From: Martelella sp. NC20
GTDB taxonomy: Bacteria; Pseudomonadota; Alphaproteobacteria; Rhizobiales; Rhizobiaceae
NCBI RefSeq assembly: GCF_013459645.1
Contig: NZ_CP054861.1
Span: forward strand, 850,501-914,500
Direction: 5' to 3'
Length of the DNA: 64,000 bases
The position numbers and the translations under genes were made by a program. Every line of letters begins with the position of its first letter. The stretch's first letter is position 1. Positions 51,705-58,883 of the stretch are shown one piece after another. Below the pieces are notes generated by a model. It was given only the letters and a program-made list of their open reading frames with translations. It was not told the origin of the DNA and did no database searches.

Positions 51705-52653
51705 TCAGGTTTTGACGGAAGCATATCCTGCATTTTCGATATAGTTGGCGCACTCTTGCGGCTTGATGGTGGTGACAAGGCTGCCGATGGCGCGCCATGT
51801 ATCCTCAACGGTTCGCTTCTGAAGCATTCGCATCCAGTGCTTGATTTTGGCGAACGCCTGTTCGATCGGATTGAGGTCGGGCGAATAGGGCGGCAGGAAC
51901 CAGAGCCTTGCGCCTGCCGCTTTGATCGCCTTGCGGACCGCGGCTGACTTGTGGCTGCCGAGATTGTCCATGACGACGATATCGCCCGGCTTGAGCACCG
52001 GCACGAGGATCTGTTCGACATAGGCTTGGAAGCACTGGCCGTTGATCGGACCGTCGAAGACGCAAGGGGCCGTCAGCCGGTCGCAGCGCAACGCGCCGAG
52101 AAAGGTCAGGGTCCGCCAATGGCCATGCGGCGCAAAGCCCCGAAGGCGTTTTCCGCGTTTGCCCCACCCCCTGAGCGGCGCCATATTGGTCTTGATCCAG
52201 GTTTCATCGATGAACACCAGCCTGCTGGGGTCAAGCCCGGCCTGCAAAGACTGCCAGCGTTGACGCCGTCTGGCGATGTCGGCGCGTGCCTGCTCAAGGG
52301 CGAACAGTGTTTTTTTTGAAGCTGAGACCCTCGCGCCGCAGGAACTTCCAGACCGTATCGTGCGAGACCTTTACGCCACGCGCGGCCAGTTCTGCCTTCA
52401 GCCCATGCAGCGTCAGATGCGACGTCTGGTTGATGCGCTCGATGATGAAGGCCCGGTGCGGTTCCAGGATGCGTTTGCGATACCCGCCCATCTTGCCCGG
52501 CGCGACCGAACCGGTGGCACGGTAACGCTGCGACCACTTCACCACGGACGACACGGCAACCTCAAACCGGCTCGCAACACAACGAACGCTTTCGCCATTC
52601 TGGACGGCAGCAACAACGCGTTCACGAAGATCATTCGAAATCGGTGCGGTCAT
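51705..52653 (-). mobile_element. IS630-family transposase read by -1 frameshifting; element truncated by IS21
   Basis: The first frame (52653 down to 52294) encodes the HTH half, MTAPISNDLRERVVAAVQNG to SFKKNTVRP. The second (about 52316 down to 51705) encodes the DDE half, with [24 protein letters not shown] and [19 protein letters not shown]. They meet at eight A residues (T run 52310-52317 on the plus strand), a classical -1 slip site that yields [13 protein letters not shown]. At the 3' end only four bases remain between the transposase stop and IS21, so the terminal repeat on that side is gone. The other end probably lies near the TA at 52745. Confidence 0.85.
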
Positions 52654-52741
52654 ACGATGCTGGCCTCCTGTCCAGCCAGCATCAATGAATCAGAACAAAA
52701 CCGATTTGGGAATCCCAACTGATTCAGAAAAGCACAGAAAC

Positions 52742-52909
52742 GCTCTAGGCTCGAAGGAAGCTCTGCGCGATCTGATCGAGAAGATCGTTCTGACGCCATC
52801 GCAAGACGGCGCCGGTCTCGATATCGACCTCTATGGTGCGATTGCAGGTCTCCTACCCCTTGCAACGGGTGTATCGGCGCAAAATAGCCAAAAAGGCCTC
52901 ACCCGTTGA
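52742..52909 (+). pseudogene. Serine recombinase C-terminal remnant
   Basis: About 55 codons reading ALGSKEALRDLIEKIVLTPS, GAGLDIDLYGAIAGLLPLA and TGVSAQN, the characteristic C-terminal end of large serine recombinases (coiled-coil exit followed by an IDLYG strand). The resolvase and zinc-ribbon domains are missing and IS630 abuts its 5' side. The 240 bases after it (52910-53149) show no supportable gene. Confidence 0.7.
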
Positions 52910-53149
52910 GAGTTAAGCCTTTGATATTATTGATAAAACAGTGTTGGTTGCGGGGGCTCGCAACTACCGATACCAACATTCAATCGTAGTGGTCGTTTGA
53001 GTCTGTGAACAGCTAACCACCAAGCAGGTGCGGCTGATATTCGCGGATAAGTGCCTTGGTCAACTGTTCCCCGCGCAAGCTGATCCGGTCGATCCACGCA
53101 ATGGGCATCGCGGCGAAATCCGTCGGGTAGTGGACCGTTCGGCTTTGCG

Positions 53150-53278
53150 TCAGCGACCGACGTCGACCTCCTCCTGTTTCGGATCTAACACCGGCAGACC
53201 GGAATAACCGGGTTCAATCTCGTGCATGAGACATGACGGAGAGGCGTATTGCCCATTCTCATTCTCCTGATTCGCCAC
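53150..53278 (-). pseudogene. Remnant of a 5-formyltetrahydrofolate cyclo-ligase-like gene
   Basis: A GTG at 53278, overlapping the haemoglobin stop, opens a 42-residue frame VANQENENGQYASPSCLMHE, IEPGYSGLPV, EEVDVGR, then TGA at 53150-53152. Reading through the TGA gives RKAERS. Together with a Trp in place of the stop, this matches the N-terminus (YASPxCxMHE...RWRKAER) of the cyclo-ligase-family proteins encoded in some denitrification clusters. The rest is deleted: the following frame (PIAWIDRISLRGEQL...) is not that family. It is probably a nonsense-mutated and truncated relic. Confidence 0.5.
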
Positions 53279-53762
53279 GGTAGACCTCCGCTATTCTGCC
53301 GACTCTTGCGCCTTTCAAGTCATTGCTTATGTAACGCTCTCCTTTGCCCAGGAGAACGCCCGCCTGGGTAGCGATTCCCATCTCCAGACTTTCGGCGATG
53401 CGTCGGGCGCGTTCGATAAAATGATCTGCGGCGGCAGGCCCGCATACCTGTCTCGCCGTGTCCTCGAGCAAGGCCAGCCACCGATCGAAATGATGCGCAT
53501 CGATCGGGAGCGGCAAGTGCTTTTCCATGGGACGACCATGGTATCGTCCGGTCAACAGCGCGACCGACGACCAGAACGCGCACATGTTTTCCAGATGCGC
53601 GCCCCAATCATCAACGTGACTGTCGAATATCGGCGCCAGAATGGAATCTTCACGAACGCGAGCGTAAAAAGCATGCACAAGCCGGTGGATCAGTTCTTCA
53701 TCGATCCCCGTGTTCGATACGATTTCAGCCCTGATAAGCGCGCGCCGGTTTTTCTGTGACAT
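53259..53762 (-). CDS. Group III truncated haemoglobin
   Basis: 167 residues starting MSQKNRRALIRAEIVSNTGI at 53762. The globin core reads IHRLVHAFYARVREDSILAP, FWSSVALLTGRYHGRPMEKH and LPIDAHHFDRWLALLEDTAR. H82 in MEKHLPL is the probable proximal haem ligand, and the HFDRWL motif is diagnostic for group III. Such globins bind or detoxify NO or transfer electrons in microaerobic NO metabolism. It heads the minus-strand genes left of the ferredoxin; a dyad (53877-53893) lies upstream. Confidence 0.9.
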   Translation of the reverse strand: MSQKNRRALIRAEIVSNTGIDEELIHRLVHAFYARVREDSILAPIFDSHVDDWGAHLENMCAFWSSVALLTGRYHGRPMEKHLPLPIDAHHFDRWLALLEDTARQVCGPAAADHFIERARRIAESLEMGIATQAGVLLGKGERYISNDLKGARVGRIAEVYRGESGE

Positions 53763-53876
53763 GCCGTCCTTTCCCTCGATATGCGCATCCGCCTCCAAGC
53801 CGAACGCCAACTCACCGCCCGCTTCGCAGCACGCGCAGGCTCGACCATGTTTGATGGGCGTCGCTCAAGCCATAAC

Positions 53877-53893
53877 ATACATCAAAAATGTAT
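53877..53893. promoter_or_regulatory. Dyad upstream of the truncated haemoglobin gene
   Basis: Perfect arms ATACAT/ATGTAT around CAAAA, about 115 bases before the haemoglobin start in an A+T-rich patch that contrasts with the surrounding DNA. It is a weaker variant of the 29-bp operators at 54316-54348 and 58287-58315, sharing the ATRTAT core but not the AAAAG flanks. Confidence 0.4.
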
Positions 53894-53957
53894 CATTTAT
53901 CTCATCACAAGGCAATCCCTGTCCGCGTGGGAGGTGCAAGGAGACGCCTCGGTGACC

Positions 53958-54296
53958 TCAGTCGCCCTCGCCTGGATTCGGACTGAACTCCGAGAGCTTG
54001 CTCGGAACACCATTCAAGGCGTCCGCGTCCGGCATGGGGTCTTTCTTCCGGGTAATATTCGGCCACTTGTCAGCGTATTCCTGGTTCAGGCGAAGCCATT
54101 GCGACTCGGCCGCCGGATCGCTGTCCGGAAAGATCGCTTCCGCCGGACATTCAGGAACGCAGACACCGCAATCGATGCATTCGTCAGGATGAATCACCAA
54201 CATGTTCTCCCCCTCGTAGAAGCAGTCTACAGGACAGACCTCCACACAATCGGTGAACTTGCAAATGATGCAATTGTCAGTGACAACGTGGGTCAT
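53958..54296 (-). CDS. fdxA: 7Fe ferredoxin (FdxA type)
   Basis: 112 residues starting [20 protein letters not shown] at 54296, with GAGGA before it; two upstream in-frame ATGs are less well placed. Cysteines are arranged C-x2-C-x4-C-x3-CP ([20 protein letters not shown]) and [19 protein letters not shown], giving one 3Fe-4S and one 4Fe-4S centre as in FdxA. It is a cytosolic electron carrier. The strong palindrome just upstream implies control by the adjacent NsrR-like regulator, so it may serve NO reduction or cluster repair. Confidence 0.92.
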   Translation of the reverse strand: MTHVVTDNCIICKFTDCVEVCPVDCFYEGENMLVIHPDECIDCGVCVPECPAEAIFPDSDPAAESQWLRLNQEYADKWPNITRKKDPMPDADALNGVPSKLSEFSPNPGEGD

Positions 54297-54315
54297 ACCC
54301 ATCCTCATTCCGATG

Positions 54316-54348
54316 CTAAAAGATATATGCTATATATATCTTTTAGCA
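54316..54348. promoter_or_regulatory. Perfect palindromic operator upstream of fdxA (NsrR-like)
   Basis: 14-bp perfect arms GCTAAAAGATATAT and ATATATCTTTTAGC around a 5-base spacer. The 29-bp core is the same length and design as the site at 58287-58315. The half-site AAGATATAT resembles the AAGATGYATT half-site of NsrR. It lies about 20 bases before the fdxA start and 37 bases after the Rrf2 gene stop. Confidence 0.7.
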
Positions 54349-54384
54349 AGCGACATCTCGCTTCGCGGTCCGTGCAGGCCGGTA

Positions 54385-54894
54385 TCAGGCTTGCCCCGCA
54401 CCGGCCCCTTGTCCCGACTTGCGGCGCGTCCCGACAGCCGCGAAATCGGGCCCGCGCGTTTCCTCAACCGGCGGATTCGGCACCCTGAAATCGCGTTCCG
54501 CCAGCATGATGTCGGCAAGGGTATAGCGGTCCAATGTGGTGACGAATGAGGTCAATGCTTCATTGAGGACGTTGGGCAGGCGGCAGCAACCGGTAATCAC
54601 GCACTGATTGCCGGTTGCGAAGCATTCGACCAAGATGAAATCCGGCTCGGTCGCCCGCACGACCGCCCCGAGATTTATCTTTTCGGGCCGTCTGGCGAGC
54701 GTGAAACCGCCCGATCGCCCGCGAACCCCCTTCAGATATCCCGTCTTCGTCAGGATATTGACGACCTTCATCAGGTGCGCGCGGGAGATACCGTAAACCC
54801 TCGAGGTCTCCTCAATGGTGATCAGGCGGTCACCAACGGATCCGGCGTACATCAGCACGCGCAGTGCGTAGTCGGAGAATGTGGTTAGACGCAT
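54385..54894 (-). CDS. Rrf2 family transcriptional regulator, NsrR-like
   Basis: 169 residues: MRLTTFSDYALRVLMYAGSV, the HTH TIEETSRVYGISRAHLMKVV and GYLKGVRGRSGGFTLARRP wing are NsrR-type. Cluster-ligand cysteines appear as ECFATGNQCVITGCCRL (about residues 93-107), fitting an NO-sensitive Fe-S cluster, although four cysteines are present instead of three. It probably represses the fdxA gene and the DUF2249 operons through the 29-bp palindromes; the assignment as NsrR itself is inferred from context. Confidence 0.85.
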   Translation of the reverse strand: MRLTTFSDYALRVLMYAGSVGDRLITIEETSRVYGISRAHLMKVVNILTKTGYLKGVRGRSGGFTLARRPEKINLGAVVRATEPDFILVECFATGNQCVITGCCRLPNVLNEALTSFVTTLDRYTLADIMLAERDFRVPNPPVEETRGPDFAAVGTRRKSGQGAGAGQA

Positions 54895-55109
54895 GTGTTT
54901 CTACCTGGTCCGCAATGCGGCATCGCGACGATCAGCGCGCACGGGTTGGCAAGGGGAGCCGAGAGCGCGCCGCACGCCCCGCGCCTCGTTCAGAATCTGC
55001 CTCGTCTCGACTGTTCGCGGAATACATGAAATTCCTCTGCACCAGATATATGATGGATAATAGATGAATCTTATTCTAGAGTCCACTCATCGCTGACGTT
55101 TCCCCGACC

Positions 55110-55805
55110 ATGGCCCAGTTTCTCCTTGCGATCCTTCTCTTTCTGACCGCGTACATCGTACCGCCAGCACCGCCGGTCCGCCGTCGACTGGTCGCGCTCC
55201 TCGGCCGCCGCGGATACCTTCTGGCATATTCCGTTCTCTCGCTCACGCTGCTCGTCTGGATCGTCGTCACTGCGAGAAATGCGCCTTACATGGCGCTCTG
55301 GAATTTCGCGCCATGGCAGTCCGTCATACCTGTCGTCGCCATGCCATTGGCTTTCTGGTTTGTCGTCGCCGGGATTGCCGAACCCAATCCCCTATCGATT
55401 TCGCTTCGCCGCCGCGATCCGACGCTCCCGCTTGCGCCGATTGTCATCATAACGCGGCATCCCGTGCTTCGGGGCTTCCTGATCTGGGCTGGAGCGCATC
55501 TTCCGCCCAACGGCGACATCGTGTCCCTCATTCTCTTCGGCGACATGGCCGCATTGGCTGTGGCGGGAATGCCCCTCATCGATCGTCGTGCGCGAGCGCG
55601 TCTCGGAGACGAGCGCTGGAAGGCGCTTTCGCGCGGCACCTCCGTCCTGCCCTTTCTCGCTATCGCCTCGCGCAATGCCCGTATCCGGTTCTCCGGGCCA
55701 TTCATGCTGCACACGGCCGTCAGCCTCGCCGCCTATCTGTGGTTTCTCCTCCAGGGTCATCGGCTGCTCATCGATCCCGACCCGCTGAGCCTGCTCCCAT
55801 GGTGA
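55110..55805 (+). CDS. nnrU: NnrU family membrane protein
   Basis: 231 residues with about six transmembrane helices (FLLAILLFLTAYIVPPA, GYLLAYSVLSLTLLVWIVVT, VIPVVAMPLAFWFVVAG). The pattern ITRHPVLRGFLIWAGAHLPP and LIDRRARARLGDERWKALSR identify NnrU, an inner-membrane protein required for nitrite/NO reduction in some denitrifiers and related to isoprenylcysteine methyltransferase-like folds. Its stop overlaps the start of the damaged nnrS gene. Confidence 0.9.
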   Translation: MAQFLLAILLFLTAYIVPPAPPVRRRLVALLGRRGYLLAYSVLSLTLLVWIVVTARNAPYMALWNFAPWQSVIPVVAMPLAFWFVVAGIAEPNPLSISLRRRDPTLPLAPIVIITRHPVLRGFLIWAGAHLPPNGDIVSLILFGDMAALAVAGMPLIDRRARARLGDERWKALSRGTSVLPFLAIASRNARIRFSGPFMLHTAVSLAAYLWFLLQGHRLLIDPDPLSLLPW

Positions 55806-56436
55806 CACATATGCCGATGGCCTCATCGCGCTTCGCGCTCTTCAGCTATGGCTTCCGCCCGTTCTTCCTCGGTGCCGCCACCTGGACGGCGTTCGCGATG
55901 GTTCTATGGGTCGCGCTGCTGACCGGGCATCTGAGCTTTGCGTCACGTTAAGGCGCCGTTGCTTGGCACGCCCACGAGCTCCTCTTCGGTTACGGCGCCG
56001 CCGTCGTGGCAGGTTTCCTGCTGACGGCGGTTCCGAACTGGACCGGCCGACTGCCGATTCGCGGCATGCCATTGCTTGCTCTCTTCACGCTCTGGCTGGC
56101 CGGGCGAATCGGTATCCTGTCGGCATCTCGAATATATGGCCGCAGGCCGTTCCGCCCGCCGTCGCGCTTCATGCTTGGACCGCTGGCGCGGTGGGGGTGA
56201 TGACGCGTGCGACTCGCGGGCATTCCGGCCGCCCCCTCACGTCTCCCCGGACGACGACGCTGATTTATCTGCTCGTGATCCTTTCGGTGGTTCTGCGCCT
56301 GGCAACGATTATCCTCCCCGACCGGACCGCCACGCTGCACGAGCTGGCCGCCGCCGCCTGGACGGCAGCGTTTGTCGCCTTCGTGGTTTTCTACGGGCCG
56401 ATGCTCCTTCGTGCATGGGCGCGGAAGAAGACGTAG
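55802..56436 (+). pseudogene. nnrS: nnrS pseudogene (internal stop, frameshift and large deletion)
   Basis: A GTG at 55802 starts MTHMPMASSRFALFSYGFRP FFLG, the NnrS N-terminus (split here for length). TAA at 55949-55951 interrupts it, but the same frame continues with GAVAWHAHELLFGYGAAVVA, the conserved HAHE haem region, up to about 56120. The C-terminal part (ALHAWTAGAVGVMTRATRGH, GRPLTSPRTTTLIYLLVILS) is then in another frame to 56436. Only about 211 codons remain of a roughly 400-residue family, so about half the middle is deleted. The protein is not functional. Confidence 0.85.
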
Positions 56437-56463
56437 CCCTGTTTGGCCTGGTGCGTCATAATT

Positions 56464-56892
56464 TCAGATCACGCGGATTTGAACCTCGACATTTCCGCGC
56501 GTCGCATGGGAATAGGGGCAGATTTTCTAATGTGCCGTCTTTGCGAGCTCTTCCGCCCGATCCTTGGCCACGCCGTCGACATGGACCTCCAGCGTTACCG
56601 CAAGCTCGAAGCCGCCCGCCTGCCGCGGCCCGATGCCGACATGGGCCGTGACATTCGTGTCGGGACCGACCTGAAGAGCGGCTTCCTTGGCTGCGAGTCG
56701 CACGGCTCCCTCGAAGCACGCCGCATAGCCGGCCGCAAACAGCTGCTCCGGATTGGTTCGTGCGCCGCCCCGACCGCCCATCTCCTTCGGCACCGAGAGC
56801 GCAGCCTCGAGCACGCCATCGTCGCTGCGGATCTGGCCCTCGCGCCCACCTCGAGCGGTCGCCACGGCCGTGTACAAGATCTTTTCGGGCAT
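56464..56892 (-). pseudogene. ohr: Organic hydroperoxide resistance protein (OsmC/Ohr) gene with in-frame amber codon
   Basis: The ATG at 56892 starts MPEKILYTAVATARGGREGQ, and the first catalytic Cys is in FAAGYAACFEGAVRLAA. TAG at 56527-56529 ends translation after LAKTAH. Beyond it the same frame continues KICPYSHATRGNVEVQIRV to TGA at 56464-56466, containing the second catalytic cysteine of the CPYS motif. The likely ancestral codon is CAG. As written, the product lacks a redox cysteine and should be inactive. Peroxide detoxification was the ancestral role. Confidence 0.85.
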
Positions 56893-56962
56893 CGGTCTGT
56901 CCTCTTGCTGATCAAAAACGATCCGCGCCCAACCAGGCGCTGTTCCACGTGAACGGCCTGCG

Positions 56963-57217
56963 CTAGGCCGCAATCGAAGGCCGCCTGATCTCAGGCGTCG
57001 CATCCGTCTGCTGTTGCCGCGCCCGCCCGGCGGCGACCGCCATCCAGTCGCGCAGCAAGCCCTGGTCCTCTTTCGAGAACCGGGCGCGATGCTTCAGATC
57101 CTCGAAAGAGTCGTCCGGATGGCACCGCTCGTAATCCGCGCAAATAAGCGACTCGTGGTAGGGACGGATGCCGGCGTCGTCCGGGCCGATTGGCTGTCTT
57201 ATTCCATTTGCTGACAT
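56963..57217 (-). CDS. Hypothetical protein in the NO island
   Basis: 84 residues starting MSANGIRQPIGPDDAGIRPY at 57217; an upstream in-frame ATG at 57247 is possible. The central HESLICADYERCHPDDSFED and LKHRARFSKEDQGLLRDWMA look conserved and charged, with two cysteines separated by six residues (CADYERC). No membrane segment or signal is present. I do not recognise a named domain. It may belong to the minus-strand operon from 58204 leftward. Confidence 0.6.
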   Translation of the reverse strand: MSANGIRQPIGPDDAGIRPYHESLICADYERCHPDDSFEDLKHRARFSKEDQGLLRDWMAVAAGRARQQQTDATPEIRRPSIAA

Positions 57218-57316
57218 GTGGAACCGTTCTTCGGTCGATCGCATCATCGCTCGCTCCTCGTCTCCGCAAATCTGTCTCTTTCGAGCATTTCAGCCACCGC
57301 AACCATCACGCTTATG

Positions 57317-57505
57317 TCACCCCACAGCCCCCCATTTCGCAGCCATGTAAATTCGCTCCAGCTGATCGAGCCGGCGGTCCTGGTAATCCGTACTGCGGTC
57401 GTTCTGCAGCCTCTGCGGCGACGGCCTGGACAGTGCAGGCGTCCCCACGCCGCATGCCCGGCGGAACCGGTTCCAAACCGGAGTGACGGCTTTCCCCAAG
57501 CTCAT
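57317..57505 (-). CDS. Small hypothetical protein coupled to a DUF2249 gene
   Basis: 62 residues starting MSLGKAVTPVWNRFRRACGV at 57505, basic, with a C-terminal DQLERIYMAAKWGAVG. Its ATG overlaps the TGA of the preceding DUF2249 gene (ATGA at 57502-57505), the main evidence that it is translated. No domain was recognised and no transmembrane segment is seen. Confidence 0.5.
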   Translation of the reverse strand: MSLGKAVTPVWNRFRRACGVGTPALSRPSPQRLQNDRSTDYQDRRLDQLERIYMAAKWGAVG

Positions 57506-57756
57506 GTGCTCGCTCCCCGACCGAGGCGAACGCGCCAGATGTCGGGACCCTTCTCGAGGTATTCCCAACAAATACCGCCGTCGCGGCCGGCCTCGAGCTG
57601 CAGCTTCAGCCGGCGCGGATCGTGGTCGACGATGAGCTGCAGCGTCTCGCCCGCCGCGAGATGCGTGACCAGTTGAGTTATGACCGTATGCCGAACGCTT
57701 GGACCGATCTCTCGAACGTCCACGACCCGTTCCTTGGACAAAGCCTGCTCACGCAT
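57502..57756 (-). CDS. DUF2249 domain-containing protein
   Basis: 84 residues starting MREQALSKERVVDVREIGPS at 57756. The core TVITQLVTHLAAGETLQLIV, DHDPRRLKLQLEA and CWEYLEKGPDIWRVRLGR matches DUF2249, including the DHDP loop and the terminal W-x-V strand. DUF2249 proteins accompany denitrification and anaerobic Fe/Cu enzyme genes, but their chemistry is not established; the SirA-like fold suggests a small cytosolic partner or sulfur/metal carrier. It is second in a minus-strand operon starting at 58204. Confidence 0.85.
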   Translation of the reverse strand: MREQALSKERVVDVREIGPSVRHTVITQLVTHLAAGETLQLIVDHDPRRLKLQLEAGRDGGICWEYLEKGPDIWRVRLGRGAST

Positions 57757-57760
57757 GACG

Positions 57761-58204
57761 CTATCTCGACTGCTCGCCGCCCAGACATGCCACATGGGCG
57801 CACAACCGCGCCGCGACTTCAGCCGGCAGCAGTCGGCCCAGGAACGTCTCGAAATATGGCTTGACGATCCGCCCCGTGACTCCCCGCTCGGCGCACAGAA
57901 GATCGACGATGTTTTCGGCGAGCGGCGTCATTTGACCCTTGCCGGCGCAGGGATCGAGGATCACGCGGATCGCCTCCTCCACACGATCCCACCGCGCGCC
58001 GGAAATGTGCGTCATCACATTGCAGATGTGGCCATGCGCACGGAAATGCGACACGACGATCGCCGCCAACTCCGATATCGGCAGCTCTGCGATGACGTCG
58101 GCGGCGAGCGAGGGGGGCGGCTCACGAAGTCCATCCATGAGGGCCGCCACCTGTCCTGATCCGGCGGCATGCATCGGTTTGATCCCGCTTACCATCATGT
58201 TCAT
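57761..58204 (-). CDS. Hypothetical protein, first gene of the minus-strand NO operon
   Basis: 147 residues starting MNMMVSGIKPMHAAGSGQVA. Segments ADVIAELPISELAAIVVSHF, HGHICNVMTHISGARWDRVE, ILDPCAGKGQMTPLAENIVD and HVACLGGEQS contain several His and four Cys residues (HGHIC, DPCAGKG, RLCAHVAC). That leaves metal or haem binding possible but unproven. It is helical with no membrane segment. It is divergent from the plus-strand DUF2249 operon across an NsrR-like palindrome and is followed by another DUF2249 gene after four bases. The family is not recognised. Confidence 0.65.
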   Translation of the reverse strand: MNMMVSGIKPMHAAGSGQVAALMDGLREPPPSLAADVIAELPISELAAIVVSHFRAHGHICNVMTHISGARWDRVEEAIRVILDPCAGKGQMTPLAENIVDLLCAERGVTGRIVKPYFETFLGRLLPAEVAARLCAHVACLGGEQSR

Positions 58205-58286
58205 GGCGCACCTCCGTAGGATTGTTCAGCGGCCTCGCCGACCAACCGGCCGGCCCCTCCGCTTCCGTCCCATTTCTCCTAATCCA

Positions 58287-58315
58287 TAAAAGATATATTG
58301 ACAATACATCTTTTA
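58287..58315. promoter_or_regulatory. Palindromic operator between the divergent DUF2249 operons (NsrR-like)
   Basis: Arms TAAAAGATATATT and AATACATCTTTTA (one mismatch) around GAC, 29 bp in all. The right half-site read outward is AAGATGTATT, close to the NsrR half-site. It is the same design and length as the site before fdxA. It lies 83 bases from the minus-strand gene start and about 48 bases from the first plus-strand ATG, so it could control both directions. Confidence 0.7.
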
Positions 58316-58362
58316 GCGGGAAGACTGGAAAGCGTGAATGCCGCCACTGGAGACGCGCTGCC

Positions 58363-58575
58363 ATGAACCACAACGACCACACCTATCCGACCCTTCGATC
58401 CGCGGCGCCGTTTGGCGCCACGGCACAAAATCGATGGCTGCTGCGCGGAGAAGCGACGGGAAGGCTTCTGGCGAGGGCCTTCGCCACCATGCGGCGGACC
58501 AGCGACGCTGGGCAGAGCCGCTTCGGCCATGACCTGCTCTCAAGACCTCACATCAAGACAAGGAGAATGCCATGA
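58363..58575 (+). CDS. Possible small leader protein before DUF2249
   Basis: 70 residues starting MNHNDHTYPTLRSAAPFGAT, basic and Ser/Arg-rich, ending KTRRMP. The TGA overlaps the ATG of the DUF2249 gene (ATGA at 58572-58575). No domain is recognised, and the only supports are that coupling and the position directly after the operator. It may instead be untranslated leader. Confidence 0.35.
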   Translation: MNHNDHTYPTLRSAAPFGATAQNRWLLRGEATGRLLARAFATMRRTSDAGQSRFGHDLLSRPHIKTRRMP

Positions 58576-58826
58576 GTGAGCCTACAAACACGGCCGATGT
58601 CGTTGATTTGCGGAGCCTTGTGCCGGCGAAACGCCACGCCAAGATCTTCGAGCTCGTGAACGCATTGGAACCGGGCACGTCCTTCGTCCTGGTCAACGAT
58701 CACGATCCCAAGCCGCTCTACTATCAGCTCGAAGCCGAGTATCCGGGCCAGTTCTCCTGGACCTATGTCGAACAGGGGCCGCAGGTCTGGCGCGTCGAGA
58801 TCGGCAAGCACGCCAAGGCGGTCTGA
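58572..58826 (+). CDS. DUF2249 domain-containing protein
   Basis: 84 residues starting MSEPTNTADVVDLRSLVPAK, with AAGGAGAA before the ATG. RHAKIFELVNALEPGTSFVL, VNDHDPKPLYYQLEAEYPG and FSWTYVEQGPQVWRVEIGKH give the complete single-domain DUF2249 pattern, very like the protein at 57502-57756. It is the first clearly supported gene of the plus-strand operon and is followed by a large perfect hairpin. A soluble accessory role in NO/anaerobic metal-enzyme maturation is the working idea, not shown. Confidence 0.88.
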   Translation: MSEPTNTADVVDLRSLVPAKRHAKIFELVNALEPGTSFVLVNDHDPKPLYYQLEAEYPGQFSWTYVEQGPQVWRVEIGKHAKAV

Positions 58827-58835
58827 GGCGCTTCG

Positions 58836-58867
58836 ACGCGACGCCGGCTCTGGCCGGCGTCGCGTCC
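58836..58867 (+). promoter_or_regulatory. 14-bp perfect intercistronic hairpin after DUF2249
   Basis: Arms GACGCGACGCCGGC and GCCGGCGTCGCGTC with loop TCTG, 9 bases after the DUF2249 stop. No U-tract follows, so it may be an mRNA-stability or attenuating element that raises the DUF2249 level over the membrane protein downstream. It also makes the GTG at 58869 an unlikely start for the next gene. Confidence 0.6.
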
Positions 58868-58883
58868 GGTGGAAAATTTCAAG

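Noticed and set aside
52920..52940. TTGAT...TTGAT as an FNR/Dnr box at the left end of the NO island
   Set aside because: The two halves are direct, not inverted, so it does not form TTGAT-N4-ATCAA.
53016..53149. Minus-strand frame ending YQPHLLGG as a separate gene or as the rest of the cyclo-ligase
   Set aside because: It has no good start, no recognised family and is out of frame with the cyclo-ligase-like remnant.
54895..55109. NsrR-like palindrome before nnrU (AGATATAT...ATGAATCT near 55046-55073)
   Set aside because: The arms match poorly and the spacer is longer than in the two 29-bp sites, so it was not listed as an operator.
56527..56529. Possible amber recoding (pyrrolysine or suppressor) in ohr
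   Set aside because: A neighbouring gene has a TAA lesion plus deletion and another a TGA, so ordinary decay is simpler; no recoding machinery is seen.
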